In this document: piece by piece, positions 1 through 5,106 of the stretch
Layout: every line of letters starts with the position of its first letter
How positions within the stretch are numbered: position 1 is the first letter of the stretch
Assembly (NCBI GenBank): GCA_031264885.1
Contig: JAISDM010000196.1
Location: forward strand, 1-9,124
Source: Peptococcaceae bacterium
Lineage (GTDB): Bacteria > Bacillota > Peptococcia > DRI-13 > UBA5745
Length of the DNA: 9,124 nt
Direction: 5' to 3'
Notes under the pieces: generated by a model
What the model saw: the letters and a program-made list of their open reading frames with translations, nothing else
What the model was told of the DNA's origin: nothing
The model's database searches: none
Made by a program: the position numbers and the translations under genes

Positions 1-533
1 GCCTCGCCGATTTCCCGGTTGGAATAGCCGAGGATGATCAGGCGCAGCATCTTCCGTTCGGTTTCGGATAAACCGGCGGCGGCCTGCCGGAATTTGTCCT
101 CGTCAATCCCGGTTTCCAGCTTGTTCTTCTCCATCATGGAAAGCCGGCGGAGCCGTCTGCCGTTTTCCAAATGCCGCCTGACCCGCGCCAGCAGCAGTTC
201 CCGCACGAAGGGTTTCTTGATGTAGTCTATCGCGCCGGATTCAATCCCGCGAAGTTCGGATTCCGGCGCCGTTGCGGAGGTGAGGAACACGACGGGTACG
301 TCCCGCATATCCGGGGTCTCCCGCAGTTTTTCGAGGGTTGCGTAGCCGTCCATGTCCGGCATGGCGATGTCCAGCAAAATGATATCCGGCACATGGCCCG
401 CTTCCGCGAGCGATGCCGCTTCCGCACCGGACGCCGCTAAGCTGACTGTGTAATCCTCCCGCAAGGCGTCGTTCGCCATTTTCAAGAAGGCGGGGTCGTC
501 GTCCACAAGCAAAACCGTATCTTTAATGTCCAT
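1..533 (-). CDS. Response regulator, receiver plus LuxR-type HTH (3' end beyond window)
   Basis: This cytoplasmic response regulator should accept a phosphoryl group from the hybrid kinase encoded just upstream and act on DNA. I translated the 178 visible codons from the ATG at 533. Residues 1-120 form a receiver domain: acidic pocket DDD at 10-12, phosphoacceptor Asp55 in LLDIAMPDMDG, switch Thr85 in VVFLTSAT, and Lys107 in IKKPF. A basic linker follows. From about residue 155 the sequence LSETERKMLRLIILGYSNRE matches the start of a LuxR/GerE-type helix-turn-helix (LTxRExxVLxLxxxGxSNKEIA). The frame is still open at the left edge, so the rest of the HTH is missing. The start overlaps the kinase stop by 11 bp, indicating translational coupling. 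A weak SD (GAGAGG) lies about 11 nt upstream. The receiver call is secure; the LuxR-type call rests on a partial domain. Confidence 0.9.
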   Translation of the reverse strand, partial: MDIKDTVLLVDDDPAFLKMANDALREDYTVSLAASGAEAASLAEAGHVPDIILLDIAMPDMDGYATLEKLRETPDMRDVPVVFLTSATAPESELRGIESGAIDYIKKPFVRELLLARVRRHLENGRRLRRLSMMEKNKLETGIDEDKFRQAAAGLSETERKMLRLIILGYSNREIGE

Positions 534-2940
534 TTTCGCCGGCCTCTCTTTCCATCAGGGCGGCAAGCAGGCGCTCCGCTTCCCTGAACTGCAATTCATT
601 GGTTTTTTGCCGGATTTCGCGCAATTTCCCGGCTCTTTCAGGGGCGCCGCCGGTTTCGATCAGGGCAGCGAGGGCGTCCATCGCGTTTTGGTATTGATTG
701 AATTTGAGCGTCTGAAGCAGTTCGGAGAGTTCCGGCGCGGCGGACGCCGTTTTTTGCGGTTGAGGCAGTATGAAGCTCAACTTTTCCGTGAACGCGGTCA
801 AGCCGTCGCTTGCCCGCTCCCACTCAAGATACAGCGCGGGCAAGGCGGCGGCGATATACGCGCCGTCAGCCGCCGCGCACAGGCGTTCCAGTTTGGCGGC
901 CGTGTCGCTCAAAGCGTTCGCGCCGAGGTTCCGCGCGCCGCCTTTCAGGGAATGGACGCGGAACTTCATGCCCGCCCAATCGCCGCGTTCGGCAAGCTCG
1001 CGGACCGCGCCCGCCGCCGCGTTGTAATTCTCGGCAAAAATCGCTGCCGATCTGCCGTATTGGGCAATATCGCCGCTCACATACACCAGGCCGTCCTCCA
1101 AAACGACGCCGTGGGCGGACAGTTCCCGCGCGAGTTCTTCTTTCGTTTCGGCGGGTATTTGCTCAGACGGAGCCAACCTGCCAATGGCGACGCGGTCTTT
1201 GGGCAGCGCGTCCAGCAGCGCCGCTTCCAAATCGCGCCACATGACGGGCTTGGAGAGATACTGGCGAAAGCCCGCGTCCAGGAGTTTCTCGCGGACGCCC
1301 GCCACTACGTTCGCGGTCAGCGCGACGACCGGCGTGTCGAAGCCGGGAAGCGATCTCAGGCGGCGCAGGGTTTCCGCGCCATCCATGCCCGGCATCATGT
1401 AGTCCATCAAAATCACGTCGTAGCGGTGTTTCGCGGCCATATCCAGGCATTCCGCTCCGTTTGCGGCGGCGTCCGTCCGCATGAGCGTCCGGGCGAGGAG
1501 GGATTGGATGAGCCGCAGGTTCTCGCCGTTGTCGTCCACGATTAAGACATCGCAGCCCGGCGCGGTGAAGCCGTTCCCGCCGGAATCGGAACGCGCCGCG
1601 CCCCCGGCTCGCTCCCAGCCGCCAATGGGTGTCCCGTCGCTGATCTTTTGCGCCAGTTCAACCGCGAAAACGCTGCCGTGTCCAATCCCGCTCCGCGCGT
1701 AAACGCGCCCGCCCATGCGCTCGGCGTACTCTTTCGCGATGGCGAGGCCCAGGCCGCTGCCTTCTATATAGCGGCCCCGCGTGTCGCCCCGTGTGAAAGC
1801 GTCGAACAGGAACGGGATATGTTCCGCTTGGATTCCGATTCCCGTATCGGCCACGGCGATCCGCAGCGTGATTTCGTCCGCGCTTTGCGCCGGGAGCGCG
1901 GAAAAGGAGAGGGTGATCTCTCCCTGTTCGGTGTACTTGGCCGCGTTGCTCAGGAAGTTCGAGACGATCTGCCGGATATGGGGCATATCCCCTGTCAGGG
2001 CGCGGGGCAGGGATTCGCCGATCTCGGTTGTAAAACGCAGATTCCGCCTGTGGGCGAGGGCTTCTCCGGCGGCGGACAGCGCGGAAATCAGTTCGGCGGT
2101 TTCGTAGCGTTCCGCCGTGATTTCCAGCTTGCCTTTCTCAATCGCGGACACGTCGAGGATGTTGTCGATGAGCGTCAGAAGCTGCTGCCCGGCGTTTTCC
2201 ACGCTCCGGCCGTAAGCTGTAATCTGTTCTGAGTCCGTTTCCCGCAGGATCACCTCGTTCATGCCGAGCATGACGCCTATCGGCGTTCGGATTTCGTGGC
2301 TCATGTTGGCGAGAAAGCGGCTTTTGGCCTCGCTCGCGGCGAGGGCGTCCTCCCGCGCCGATTCCAATTCGCGCTGCTGGCGGTTGTAGAGCCGGAAATG
2401 CAGGAACATCGTAACGCCAAGGGAGATGCTGACCACAGTAAATCCGAGGATCATATCTATGAACTCAGCCAATTCCGTGGGGAGTTTTTTGACAACATCG
2501 GGATGGTGGTACGCGTACACGCAAAGCCCGATGTAGCACAGAAGCTCAAAGCACGATATGACCAGCGCTTTTGCCCCTTCCAGCATAAAAACGGTGAATG
2601 TCGCGGCAAAGATAAAATAATAGGGCATTGCCCCGGAATAACCCCCTCCGACGAAGAAAATCAGAGGGAAAAACACCAGAAAAATCGCGGCGATTGTGAT
2701 GATATAGCAGCGCTGATACCGGCCTGTGCGTGCGGCGTATATCAGCAGCGCCAGCGCGATAACGGTGGTCGCCGCGCTGGCTGTGACGGCCGGCAAACCC
2801 TCTCCGTTGACTACGCAGGCGATCACGGTAATGAGGCTGATGACGACGCCGGCCATAGCCAATATGTTGAACAGCCGGACCCGGAACTCCAGATGCCTGC
2901 CGAGCAATTTGTCTGTCACGAAGCCAATCGCTTTCGTCAT
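523..2940 (-). CDS. Hybrid sensor histidine kinase (HisKA-HATPase-REC-HPt), six-TM sensor
   Basis: This 805-aa membrane-bound hybrid kinase should autophosphorylate on ATP and relay phosphate internally. Residues 20-182 contain about six hydrophobic segments with only short loops, so the sensor is probably intramembrane. HisKA has the H-box NMSHEIRTP (His215). HATPase_c has the N-box (Asn332 in SNAAKYT), G1 DTGIGI (365-370) and G2 GSGLGLAI (394-401). The receiver has DD469-470, phospho-Asp513 in LMDYMMPGMDG, Thr542 and Lys564. An HPt domain follows with His663 in HSLKGGARNLG. The last 65 residues are helical and not recognised. I chose the ATG at 2940, which has GGGGG about 10 nt upstream; ATG 2955 is an alternative. 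An in-frame TTG at 3111 would translate the upstream direct repeats and is unlikely. The gene overlaps the response regulator, so the relay is His215-Asp513-His663-regulator Asp55. The signal sensed is unknown. Confidence 0.93.
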   Translation of the reverse strand: MTKAIGFVTDKLLGRHLEFRVRLFNILAMAGVVISLITVIACVVNGEGLPAVTASAATTVIALALLIYAARTGRYQRCYIITIAAIFLVFFPLIFFVGGGYSGAMPYYFIFAATFTVFMLEGAKALVISCFELLCYIGLCVYAYHHPDVVKKLPTELAEFIDMILGFTVVSISLGVTMFLHFRLYNRQQRELESAREDALAASEAKSRFLANMSHEIRTPIGVMLGMNEVILRETDSEQITAYGRSVENAGQQLLTLIDNILDVSAIEKGKLEITAERYETAELISALSAAGEALAHRRNLRFTTEIGESLPRALTGDMPHIRQIVSNFLSNAAKYTEQGEITLSFSALPAQSADEITLRIAVADTGIGIQAEHIPFLFDAFTRGDTRGRYIEGSGLGLAIAKEYAERMGGRVYARSGIGHGSVFAVELAQKISDGTPIGGWERAGGAARSDSGGNGFTAPGCDVLIVDDNGENLRLIQSLLARTLMRTDAAANGAECLDMAAKHRYDVILMDYMMPGMDGAETLRRLRSLPGFDTPVVALTANVVAGVREKLLDAGFRQYLSKPVMWRDLEAALLDALPKDRVAIGRLAPSEQIPAETKEELARELSAHGVVLEDGLVYVSGDIAQYGRSAAIFAENYNAAAGAVRELAERGDWAGMKFRVHSLKGGARNLGANALSDTAAKLERLCAAADGAYIAAALPALYLEWERASDGLTAFTEKLSFILPQPQKTASAAPELSELLQTLKFNQYQNAMDALAALIETGGAPERAGKLREIRQKTNELQFREAERLLAALMEREAGENGH

Positions 2941-2959
2941 GATGATAACCCCCATACGG

Positions 2960-3060
2960 TTCGCCCACGCCGGATGTGCCCGCGCCGGACGCGCGGAACG
3001 GTGGACGCGCGGAACGGTGGATTCGCTCACGCCGGATTTGTCCGCGCCGGACGCGCGGAA
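2960..3060. repeat. 39-bp imperfect direct repeat plus 16-bp tandem duplication upstream of the kinase
   Basis: Positions 2960-2998 recur at 3022-3060 with 36 of 39 bases identical and an offset of 62 bp. The core ccgcgccggacgcgcggaa is identical in both copies (2980-2998 and 3042-3060). Inside this span ggacgcgcggaacggtgga at 2987-3005 recurs at 3003-3021, a tandem duplication with a 16-bp period. Neither offset is a multiple of three, so the repeats are unlikely to be coding. They end about 20 bp from the kinase start and would lie in its leader or promoter region. Their role is unknown; they could be a slippage product, a dispersed repeat, or regulator-binding sites. Confidence 0.75.
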
Positions 3061-3103
3061 TACGCGCGATATACAGTATGGCCCGCTTCCCGCTCCTTGG
3101 ATA

Positions 3104-3118
3104 GTAACCAACGGTTAC
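3104..3118. promoter_or_regulatory. Short perfect inverted repeat, possible operator
   Basis: GTAACC (3104-3109) and GGTTAC (3113-3118) are exact reverse complements separated by AAC. The site lies about 165 bp upstream of the kinase start, where an operator or upstream activator site could sit. Six-base arms can arise by chance, and no promoter is clearly attached, so this is only a candidate. Confidence 0.25.
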
Positions 3119-3178
3119 CTTTTTTGCGGGCGATGGGCGGAGACAGGCATGTGCGGATCCGGATTTGCGGACGGGCCC

Positions 3179-3204
3179 GGGCGGCAGGACGCCGCCCCTA
3201 CGGT
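3179..3204. repeat. REP-like GC palindrome, copy 1
   Basis: This 26-bp sequence is nearly identical (one C/T difference) to 3719-3744. It has internal dyad symmetry (GGCGGC / GCCGCC around agga-type loop bases) followed by CCTACGGT. The copy at 3763-3786 is the same unit in inverse orientation, so the window holds three copies. The form is that of a dispersed extragenic palindrome of the REP/BIME type. It is noncoding. Confidence 0.75.
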
Positions 3205-3273
3205 ACCCTGCGCCGTGAAGGATAGCATCTGAAATTATGGAACTGCGAATCGCAGAAAATTGATATGCCCACC

Positions 3274-3302
3274 TTGACGCAACGCACGGTATCTGTTATA
3301 TT
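3274..3302 (+). promoter_or_regulatory. Sigma-A-type promoter firing rightward into the structured element
   Basis: TTGACG (3274-3279), a 17-bp spacer and TATATT (3297-3302) form a near-consensus vegetative promoter. Transcription would start near 3308-3310, inside the left inverted-repeat arm, and run antisense to the small ORFs on the opposite strand. No SD-preceded ORF follows on this strand, so the product is probably an untranslated antisense RNA. Confidence 0.65.
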
Positions 3303-3412
3303 TAAATCAAGGGCAAAACCTCCTTTCTTAGGCGGTTACCCCAGGTTAGCAACAAGGCGATTACAAAGAGTGCTAGGAAACCGTCACCGGCCTGGGTGGC
3401 GGTTTCCGCTTG
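3302..3412 (-). other. Overlapping 36-codon open frame, hydrophobic then basic, no start of its own
   Basis: In the +1 frame relative to the 27-aa peptide, an open stretch between TGA and TAA encodes a transmembrane-like segment GDGFLALFVIALLLTWGNR followed by LRKEVLPLI. A single hydrophobic helix with a basic tail is typical of small membrane toxins and holin-like peptides. No ATG or GTG with an SD opens this frame. It could be expressed by +1 frameshifting from the upstream ORF (junction CGG UGA C), from an internal TTG, or not at all. An AAAGGAGG sequence lies inside its 3' end. Confidence 0.3.
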
Positions 3413-3515
3413 TCAGGATTATCCGGATTTTAAACTGCTTAATCCAGATAATCAATTCAAACTTCACGGCCTCACCTCCTATGCAGGAAGTTCGGTAACC
3501 GCCTTACCCTTGATT
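3309..3515 (+). ncRNA. Candidate antisense RNA over the same element
   Basis: A transcript from the rightward promoter would be fully complementary to the minus-strand RNA across the element. On this strand the hairpin 3376-3407 is a continuous 13-bp stem (one U-G pair, loop GGCCTG), while the other hairpin has a C-A mismatch. There is no SD, so it is likely noncoding and could act as an antitoxin-like or regulatory antisense RNA. No terminator was identified and the end is arbitrary. Existence of this RNA is inferred from promoter quality and symmetry only. Confidence 0.4.
3384..3467 (-). CDS. 27-aa small peptide inside the structured element
   Basis: A GTG start at 3467 is preceded by AGGAGG with a 7-nt gap, one of the best SDs in the window. 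The peptide begins MKFELIIWIKQFKIRIILTS and ends GNRHPGR before a TGA. Its N-terminal two thirds alternate hydrophobic and basic residues, as in amphipathic membrane-active or leader peptides. Codons 5-17 lie within the 3417-3453 hairpin, so translation and RNA folding should interfere with each other. The gene is driven by the strong promoter at 3524-3552. No family is assigned. It could be a type I toxin-like peptide, a leader peptide for the kinase, or the first half of a frameshifted protein continuing into the ORF at 3302-3412. Confidence 0.5.
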   Translation of the reverse strand: MKFELIIWIKQFKIRIILTSGNRHPGR

Positions 3516-3523
3516 CTGTTTCT

Positions 3524-3552
3524 AGCATAAGCGGGCATTGCCTGTATGTCAA
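3524..3552 (-). promoter_or_regulatory. Strong sigma-A-type promoter firing leftward, with UP-like A/T region
   Basis: On the minus strand TTGACA (3552-3547), a 17-bp spacer and TATGCT (3529-3524) give an almost ideal vegetative promoter. The sequence just upstream (3553-3600) is rich in A and T tracts in otherwise GC-rich DNA, as expected of an UP element contacted by the RNA polymerase alpha subunit. Initiation near 3516-3518 falls one to three bases before the inverted-repeat arm, so the RNA would start almost exactly at the stem. Confidence 0.75.
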
Positions 3553-3611
3553 TACTTTTTAAGAAAATTTTTGGGATATTTAGAATTTATTGTAATAAAA
3601 CAGGAACCTGG

Positions 3612-3632
3612 ATTCCGGGACAAGCCCGGAAT
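3612..3632. repeat. Short dispersed palindrome (ATTCCGGG-N5-CCCGGAAT)
   Basis: Perfect 8-bp arms flank the loop acaag, preceded by cctgg and followed by gaca. The CCTGGATTCC...GGAATGACA layout is a widespread intergenic repeat type in many bacterial genomes. A degenerate partial copy (gccggaatga, then tctggaatgacggga) follows at about 3647-3674. It is noncoding; it might act as a weak hairpin but has no U-tract. Confidence 0.6.
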
Positions 3633-3717
3633 GACAAGATGGGGCGCCGGAATGATATGATCTGGAATGACGGGACAAAGCGCAAACGCCTGAGCAGGCA
3701 TGAGCGAACCCGGATTT

Positions 3718-3786
3718 CGGGCGGCAGGATGCCGCCCCTACGGTCTCGTGAACGACGCGTCTGTAGGGGCGGCATCCTGCCGCCCG
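3718..3786. repeat. BIME-like pair of inverted REP palindromes
   Basis: Positions 3718-3741 and 3763-3786 are perfect reverse complements over 24 bp, separated by 21 bp. Each arm is itself a palindrome (GGGCGGC-aggat-GCCGCCC), so the pair can form two small hairpins or one long stem. The left arm extends the unit seen at 3179-3204. This is the organisation of bacterial interspersed mosaic elements. It lies about 50 bp upstream of the gntR promoter and might insulate the operon from leftward units. No polyU follows. Confidence 0.8.
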
Positions 3787-3836
3787 TCCGCCAGGCGCGA
3801 ATTTCCGCCGCGAATCACGGGCGCCGGAAAAAGGTG

Positions 3837-3865
3837 TTGACAGTTGTGCGCTGGTGTGCTAGTAT
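3837..3865 (+). promoter_or_regulatory. Promoter of the gntR-ABC-lipoprotein operon
   Basis: TTGACA (3837-3842), a 17-bp spacer and TAGTAT (3860-3865) form a good sigma-A-type promoter ending 28 bp before the gntR start. The palindrome at 3856-3873 covers the -10 box, which fits repression by the product of the first gene. Confidence 0.75.
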
Positions 3866-3873
3866 ATTAGTAC
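3856..3873. promoter_or_regulatory. Candidate GntR operator overlapping the -10 box
   Basis: GTGCTA (3856-3861) and TAGTAC (3868-3873) form an inverted repeat with 5 of 6 positions matching around an AT centre. YtrA-type regulators commonly repress their own operon by binding a dyad over the promoter; the position here is ideal for that. The assignment rests on location and symmetry, not on a known motif for this protein. Confidence 0.5.
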
Positions 3874-3893
3874 GCTGATATGGAGGTATATCT

Positions 3894-4394
3894 ATGCTGC
3901 AAATGGAGAGATGGCAAAACAGCTTCGATGGGCAATCCCCAATATACCGGCAGATTGTGAGCCGGTTTGCCCGGTCGGTCGCGCGGGGGGAACTGACGCC
4001 CGGCGACAGGGTTCCTTCGATACGGGACGCGGCTGTCGCGCTGAAAGTCAACACGAATACGGTACAACGAGCTTATCAGGAAATGGAGAGGAGCCAGATG
4101 ATATTTTCACAGAGGGGGACGGGGTATTTTTTGATGCGGGATGAGGAAATTGTCCATAGGATTCGGGCGGAGATGGTCAGGGAGTGTACCGGCAGATTCT
4201 TGGAAGAGATGCGGACGCTGGGTTTTGGGGACGCGCAGATACTGGATACGCTGAGGGAGGCTGTCGGGGCCGCGGGAACCGCCGGGATGGGGGATGTTTC
4301 CGCGGACGCGGTCACGGAGCTGGCTGACGCGTCTCGTGAGGCCGCGCGGGACGGCGCTGTTTTTTTACGCGGATCAGAAGGGGAGGGGATTTGA
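3894..4394 (+). CDS. GntR-family transcriptional repressor, YtrA-like subfamily
   Basis: This cytoplasmic DNA-binding protein most likely represses its own operon. Residues 11-80 are a GntR winged helix: SPIYRQIVSRFARSVARGEL, then PGDRVPSIRDAA, the recognition-helix region VNTNTVQRAYQEM, and the wing RGTGYFL. The remainder is short and helical (IVHRIRAEMVRECTGRFLEE), as in YtrA proteins, which lack a large effector domain. At 166 aa it is longer than the usual 120-130 aa. The last 40 residues (Gly/Ala/Asp-rich) look unstructured and may be a poorly conserved tail. SD GGAGG lies 7 nt before the ATG. The stop is one base before the ABC gene start. Such regulators usually respond to envelope-acting compounds through their cognate ABC transporter; the inducer here is unknown. 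Confidence 0.92.
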   Translation: MLQMERWQNSFDGQSPIYRQIVSRFARSVARGELTPGDRVPSIRDAAVALKVNTNTVQRAYQEMERSQMIFSQRGTGYFLMRDEEIVHRIRAEMVRECTGRFLEEMRTLGFGDAQILDTLREAVGAAGTAGMGDVSADAVTELADASREAARDGAVFLRGSEGEGI

Positions 4395-4395
4395 G

Positions 4396-5106
4396 ATGCC
4401 GCTTATGCGTATCAAGGGGCTCAGGAAGCGATACGGAAGGAATGTGGCGCTGTCCGGCGTGGATATGGAGATAGAGGCGGGGCGCGTCATCGGTTTGCTG
4501 GGGCCTAACGGCGCGGGCAAAACGACGCTTTTGAAAGCCGCGGCCTGCCTGGTGCGGCCGGATGAGGGAGAGATCGTCTATCCCGGCGGCGCGGCCCGCG
4601 GAATCGAATCCAAGAAGCGCGTTTCGTTTTTGCCCGACCACATGACGCTGCCTGTGTGGATGCGCGTCGGAGACGCTTTTCGGTATTGGGAGGAAATGTT
4701 CCCGGATTATTCCGGCGAGCGGGCCGAAAAACTCGCCGGGATATTGGATCTGAGCATGGAAGCGCGGATAAATACCCTGAGCAAAGGGATGCAGGAGCGC
4801 GCGGCGCTGGCGCTGACTTTCGCGCGGGAGACGCCGGTTTATCTTCTGGACGAACCCCTCGGCGGCATCGACCCGCTGGGCAAAGTCAAGGTCATGGAAT
4901 CCATCCTTTCCGTACAGGCGGAAGATTCGTCGATTTTGATATCCACACACCTCGTAAAGGATGTGGAGACGATTCTCGACAGCTATTTTTTCATGTCGGA
5001 AGGCAGGGTGGTCTCCGCCGGCGGCTGTGAGGAACTCCGGGCGGAACGCGGTATGACCGTAGAACAAGCATATCTGGAGGTTTTTGCACATGCTGAAACA
5101 GTTTAA
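4396..5106 (+). CDS. ABC transporter ATP-binding protein (YtrB-like)
   Basis: This 236-aa cytoplasmic ATPase should power the permease encoded next. Walker A is GPNGAGKT (36-43), the signature is LSKGMQ (128-133) rather than LSGGQ, Walker B is VYLLDE (148-153) with catalytic Glu153, the D-loop is GGID, and the switch His185 lies in ISTHLVKD. The expected Q-loop region reads RVSFLPDHMTL without a clear Gln, a pattern I associate with the YtrB-type group. I chose ATG 4396 because GGAGG lies 9 nt upstream and it follows the gntR stop by one base; the open frame extending further upstream would overlap gntR and has no SD. Its end overlaps the permease start by 17 bp. The substrate is unknown. Confidence 0.95.
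   Translation: MPLMRIKGLRKRYGRNVALSGVDMEIEAGRVIGLLGPNGAGKTTLLKAAACLVRPDEGEIVYPGGAARGIESKKRVSFLPDHMTLPVWMRVGDAFRYWEEMFPDYSGERAEKLAGILDLSMEARINTLSKGMQERAALALTFARETPVYLLDEPLGGIDPLGKVKVMESILSVQAEDSSILISTHLVKDVETILDSYFFMSEGRVVSAGGCEELRAERGMTVEQAYLEVFAHAETV

Larger units (their letters stand above)
2941..3304. other. Intergenic region upstream of the kinase, no gene seen
   Basis: No ORF here has coding character or an SD on either strand. Besides the direct repeats and the REP-like copy at 3179-3204, it holds a perfect GTAACC/GGTTAC inverted repeat with 3-bp spacing (3104-3118) and a 13-bp palindrome CTGCGA-A-TCGCAG (3243-3255). No convincing promoter for the kinase was found close to its start. 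The kinase may therefore be read from the strong minus-strand promoter at 3524-3552, through the structured element, or from a weak promoter that I could not define. Confidence 0.5.
3303..3517 (-). ncRNA. Candidate structured RNA bounded by inverted repeats, minus-strand transcript
   Basis: The RNA predicted from the minus promoter begins at the edge of a long inverted repeat. Outer arms AATCAAGGG (3305-3313) and CCCTTGATT (3507-3515) pair over 9 bp. Inner arms AGGCGGTTACC (3330-3340) and GGTAACCGCCT (3494-3504) pair over 11 bp. They are separated by an asymmetric bulge of 16 nt against 2 nt. Enclosed are a 13-bp hairpin (3417-3429 with 3441-3453, closed by one wobble on this strand), a 13-position hairpin (3376-3388 with 3395-3407), and a 5-bp stem (3347-3351 with 3371-3375). 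Together they suggest a multibranched fold. The transcript carries a 27-codon ORF with a strong SD. It matches no riboswitch, 6S, SRP or tmRNA signature that I can recall. No U-tract terminator was seen, so the 3' end is uncertain. Confidence 0.55.

Noticed and set aside
526..1545. Long open frame antisense to the kinase (339 codons)
   Set aside because: It mirrors the kinase codons in GC-rich DNA and has no SD; the product (Arg/Gly/Gln-rich) has no recognisable domain, whereas the opposite strand has a complete kinase.
2941..3111. N-terminal extension of the kinase to a TTG at 3111
   Set aside because: The extra 57 residues translate the direct repeats, there is no SD, and the start is a rare codon.
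2296..3225. Plus-strand open frame running from inside the kinase into the repeat region
   Set aside because: It is antisense to membrane-segment codons and then reads repeats; there is no SD and no domain.
3274..3345. Possible c-di-GMP riboswitch or T-box leader
   Set aside because: The fragment GGGCAAAACC recalls the c-di-GMP-I motif, and the ACCGCC arm recalls a T-box, but the surrounding conserved cores are missing.
3376..3407. Intrinsic terminator
   Set aside because: The stem is strong, but neither strand has a U-tract after it.
3265..3498. 77-codon plus-strand open frame across the structured element
   Set aside because: Its ATG lies upstream of the rightward promoter, it has no SD, and the composition is not protein-like.
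3305..3515. MITE or insertion sequence
   Set aside because: Terminal inverted repeats are present, but no target-site duplication is visible and promoters lie exactly at the ends; the RNA interpretation fits better. A mobile origin is not excluded.
3546..3878. 110-codon plus-strand open frame through the REP-like repeats
   Set aside because: It translates dispersed palindromes; such repeat-derived frames are common annotation errors.
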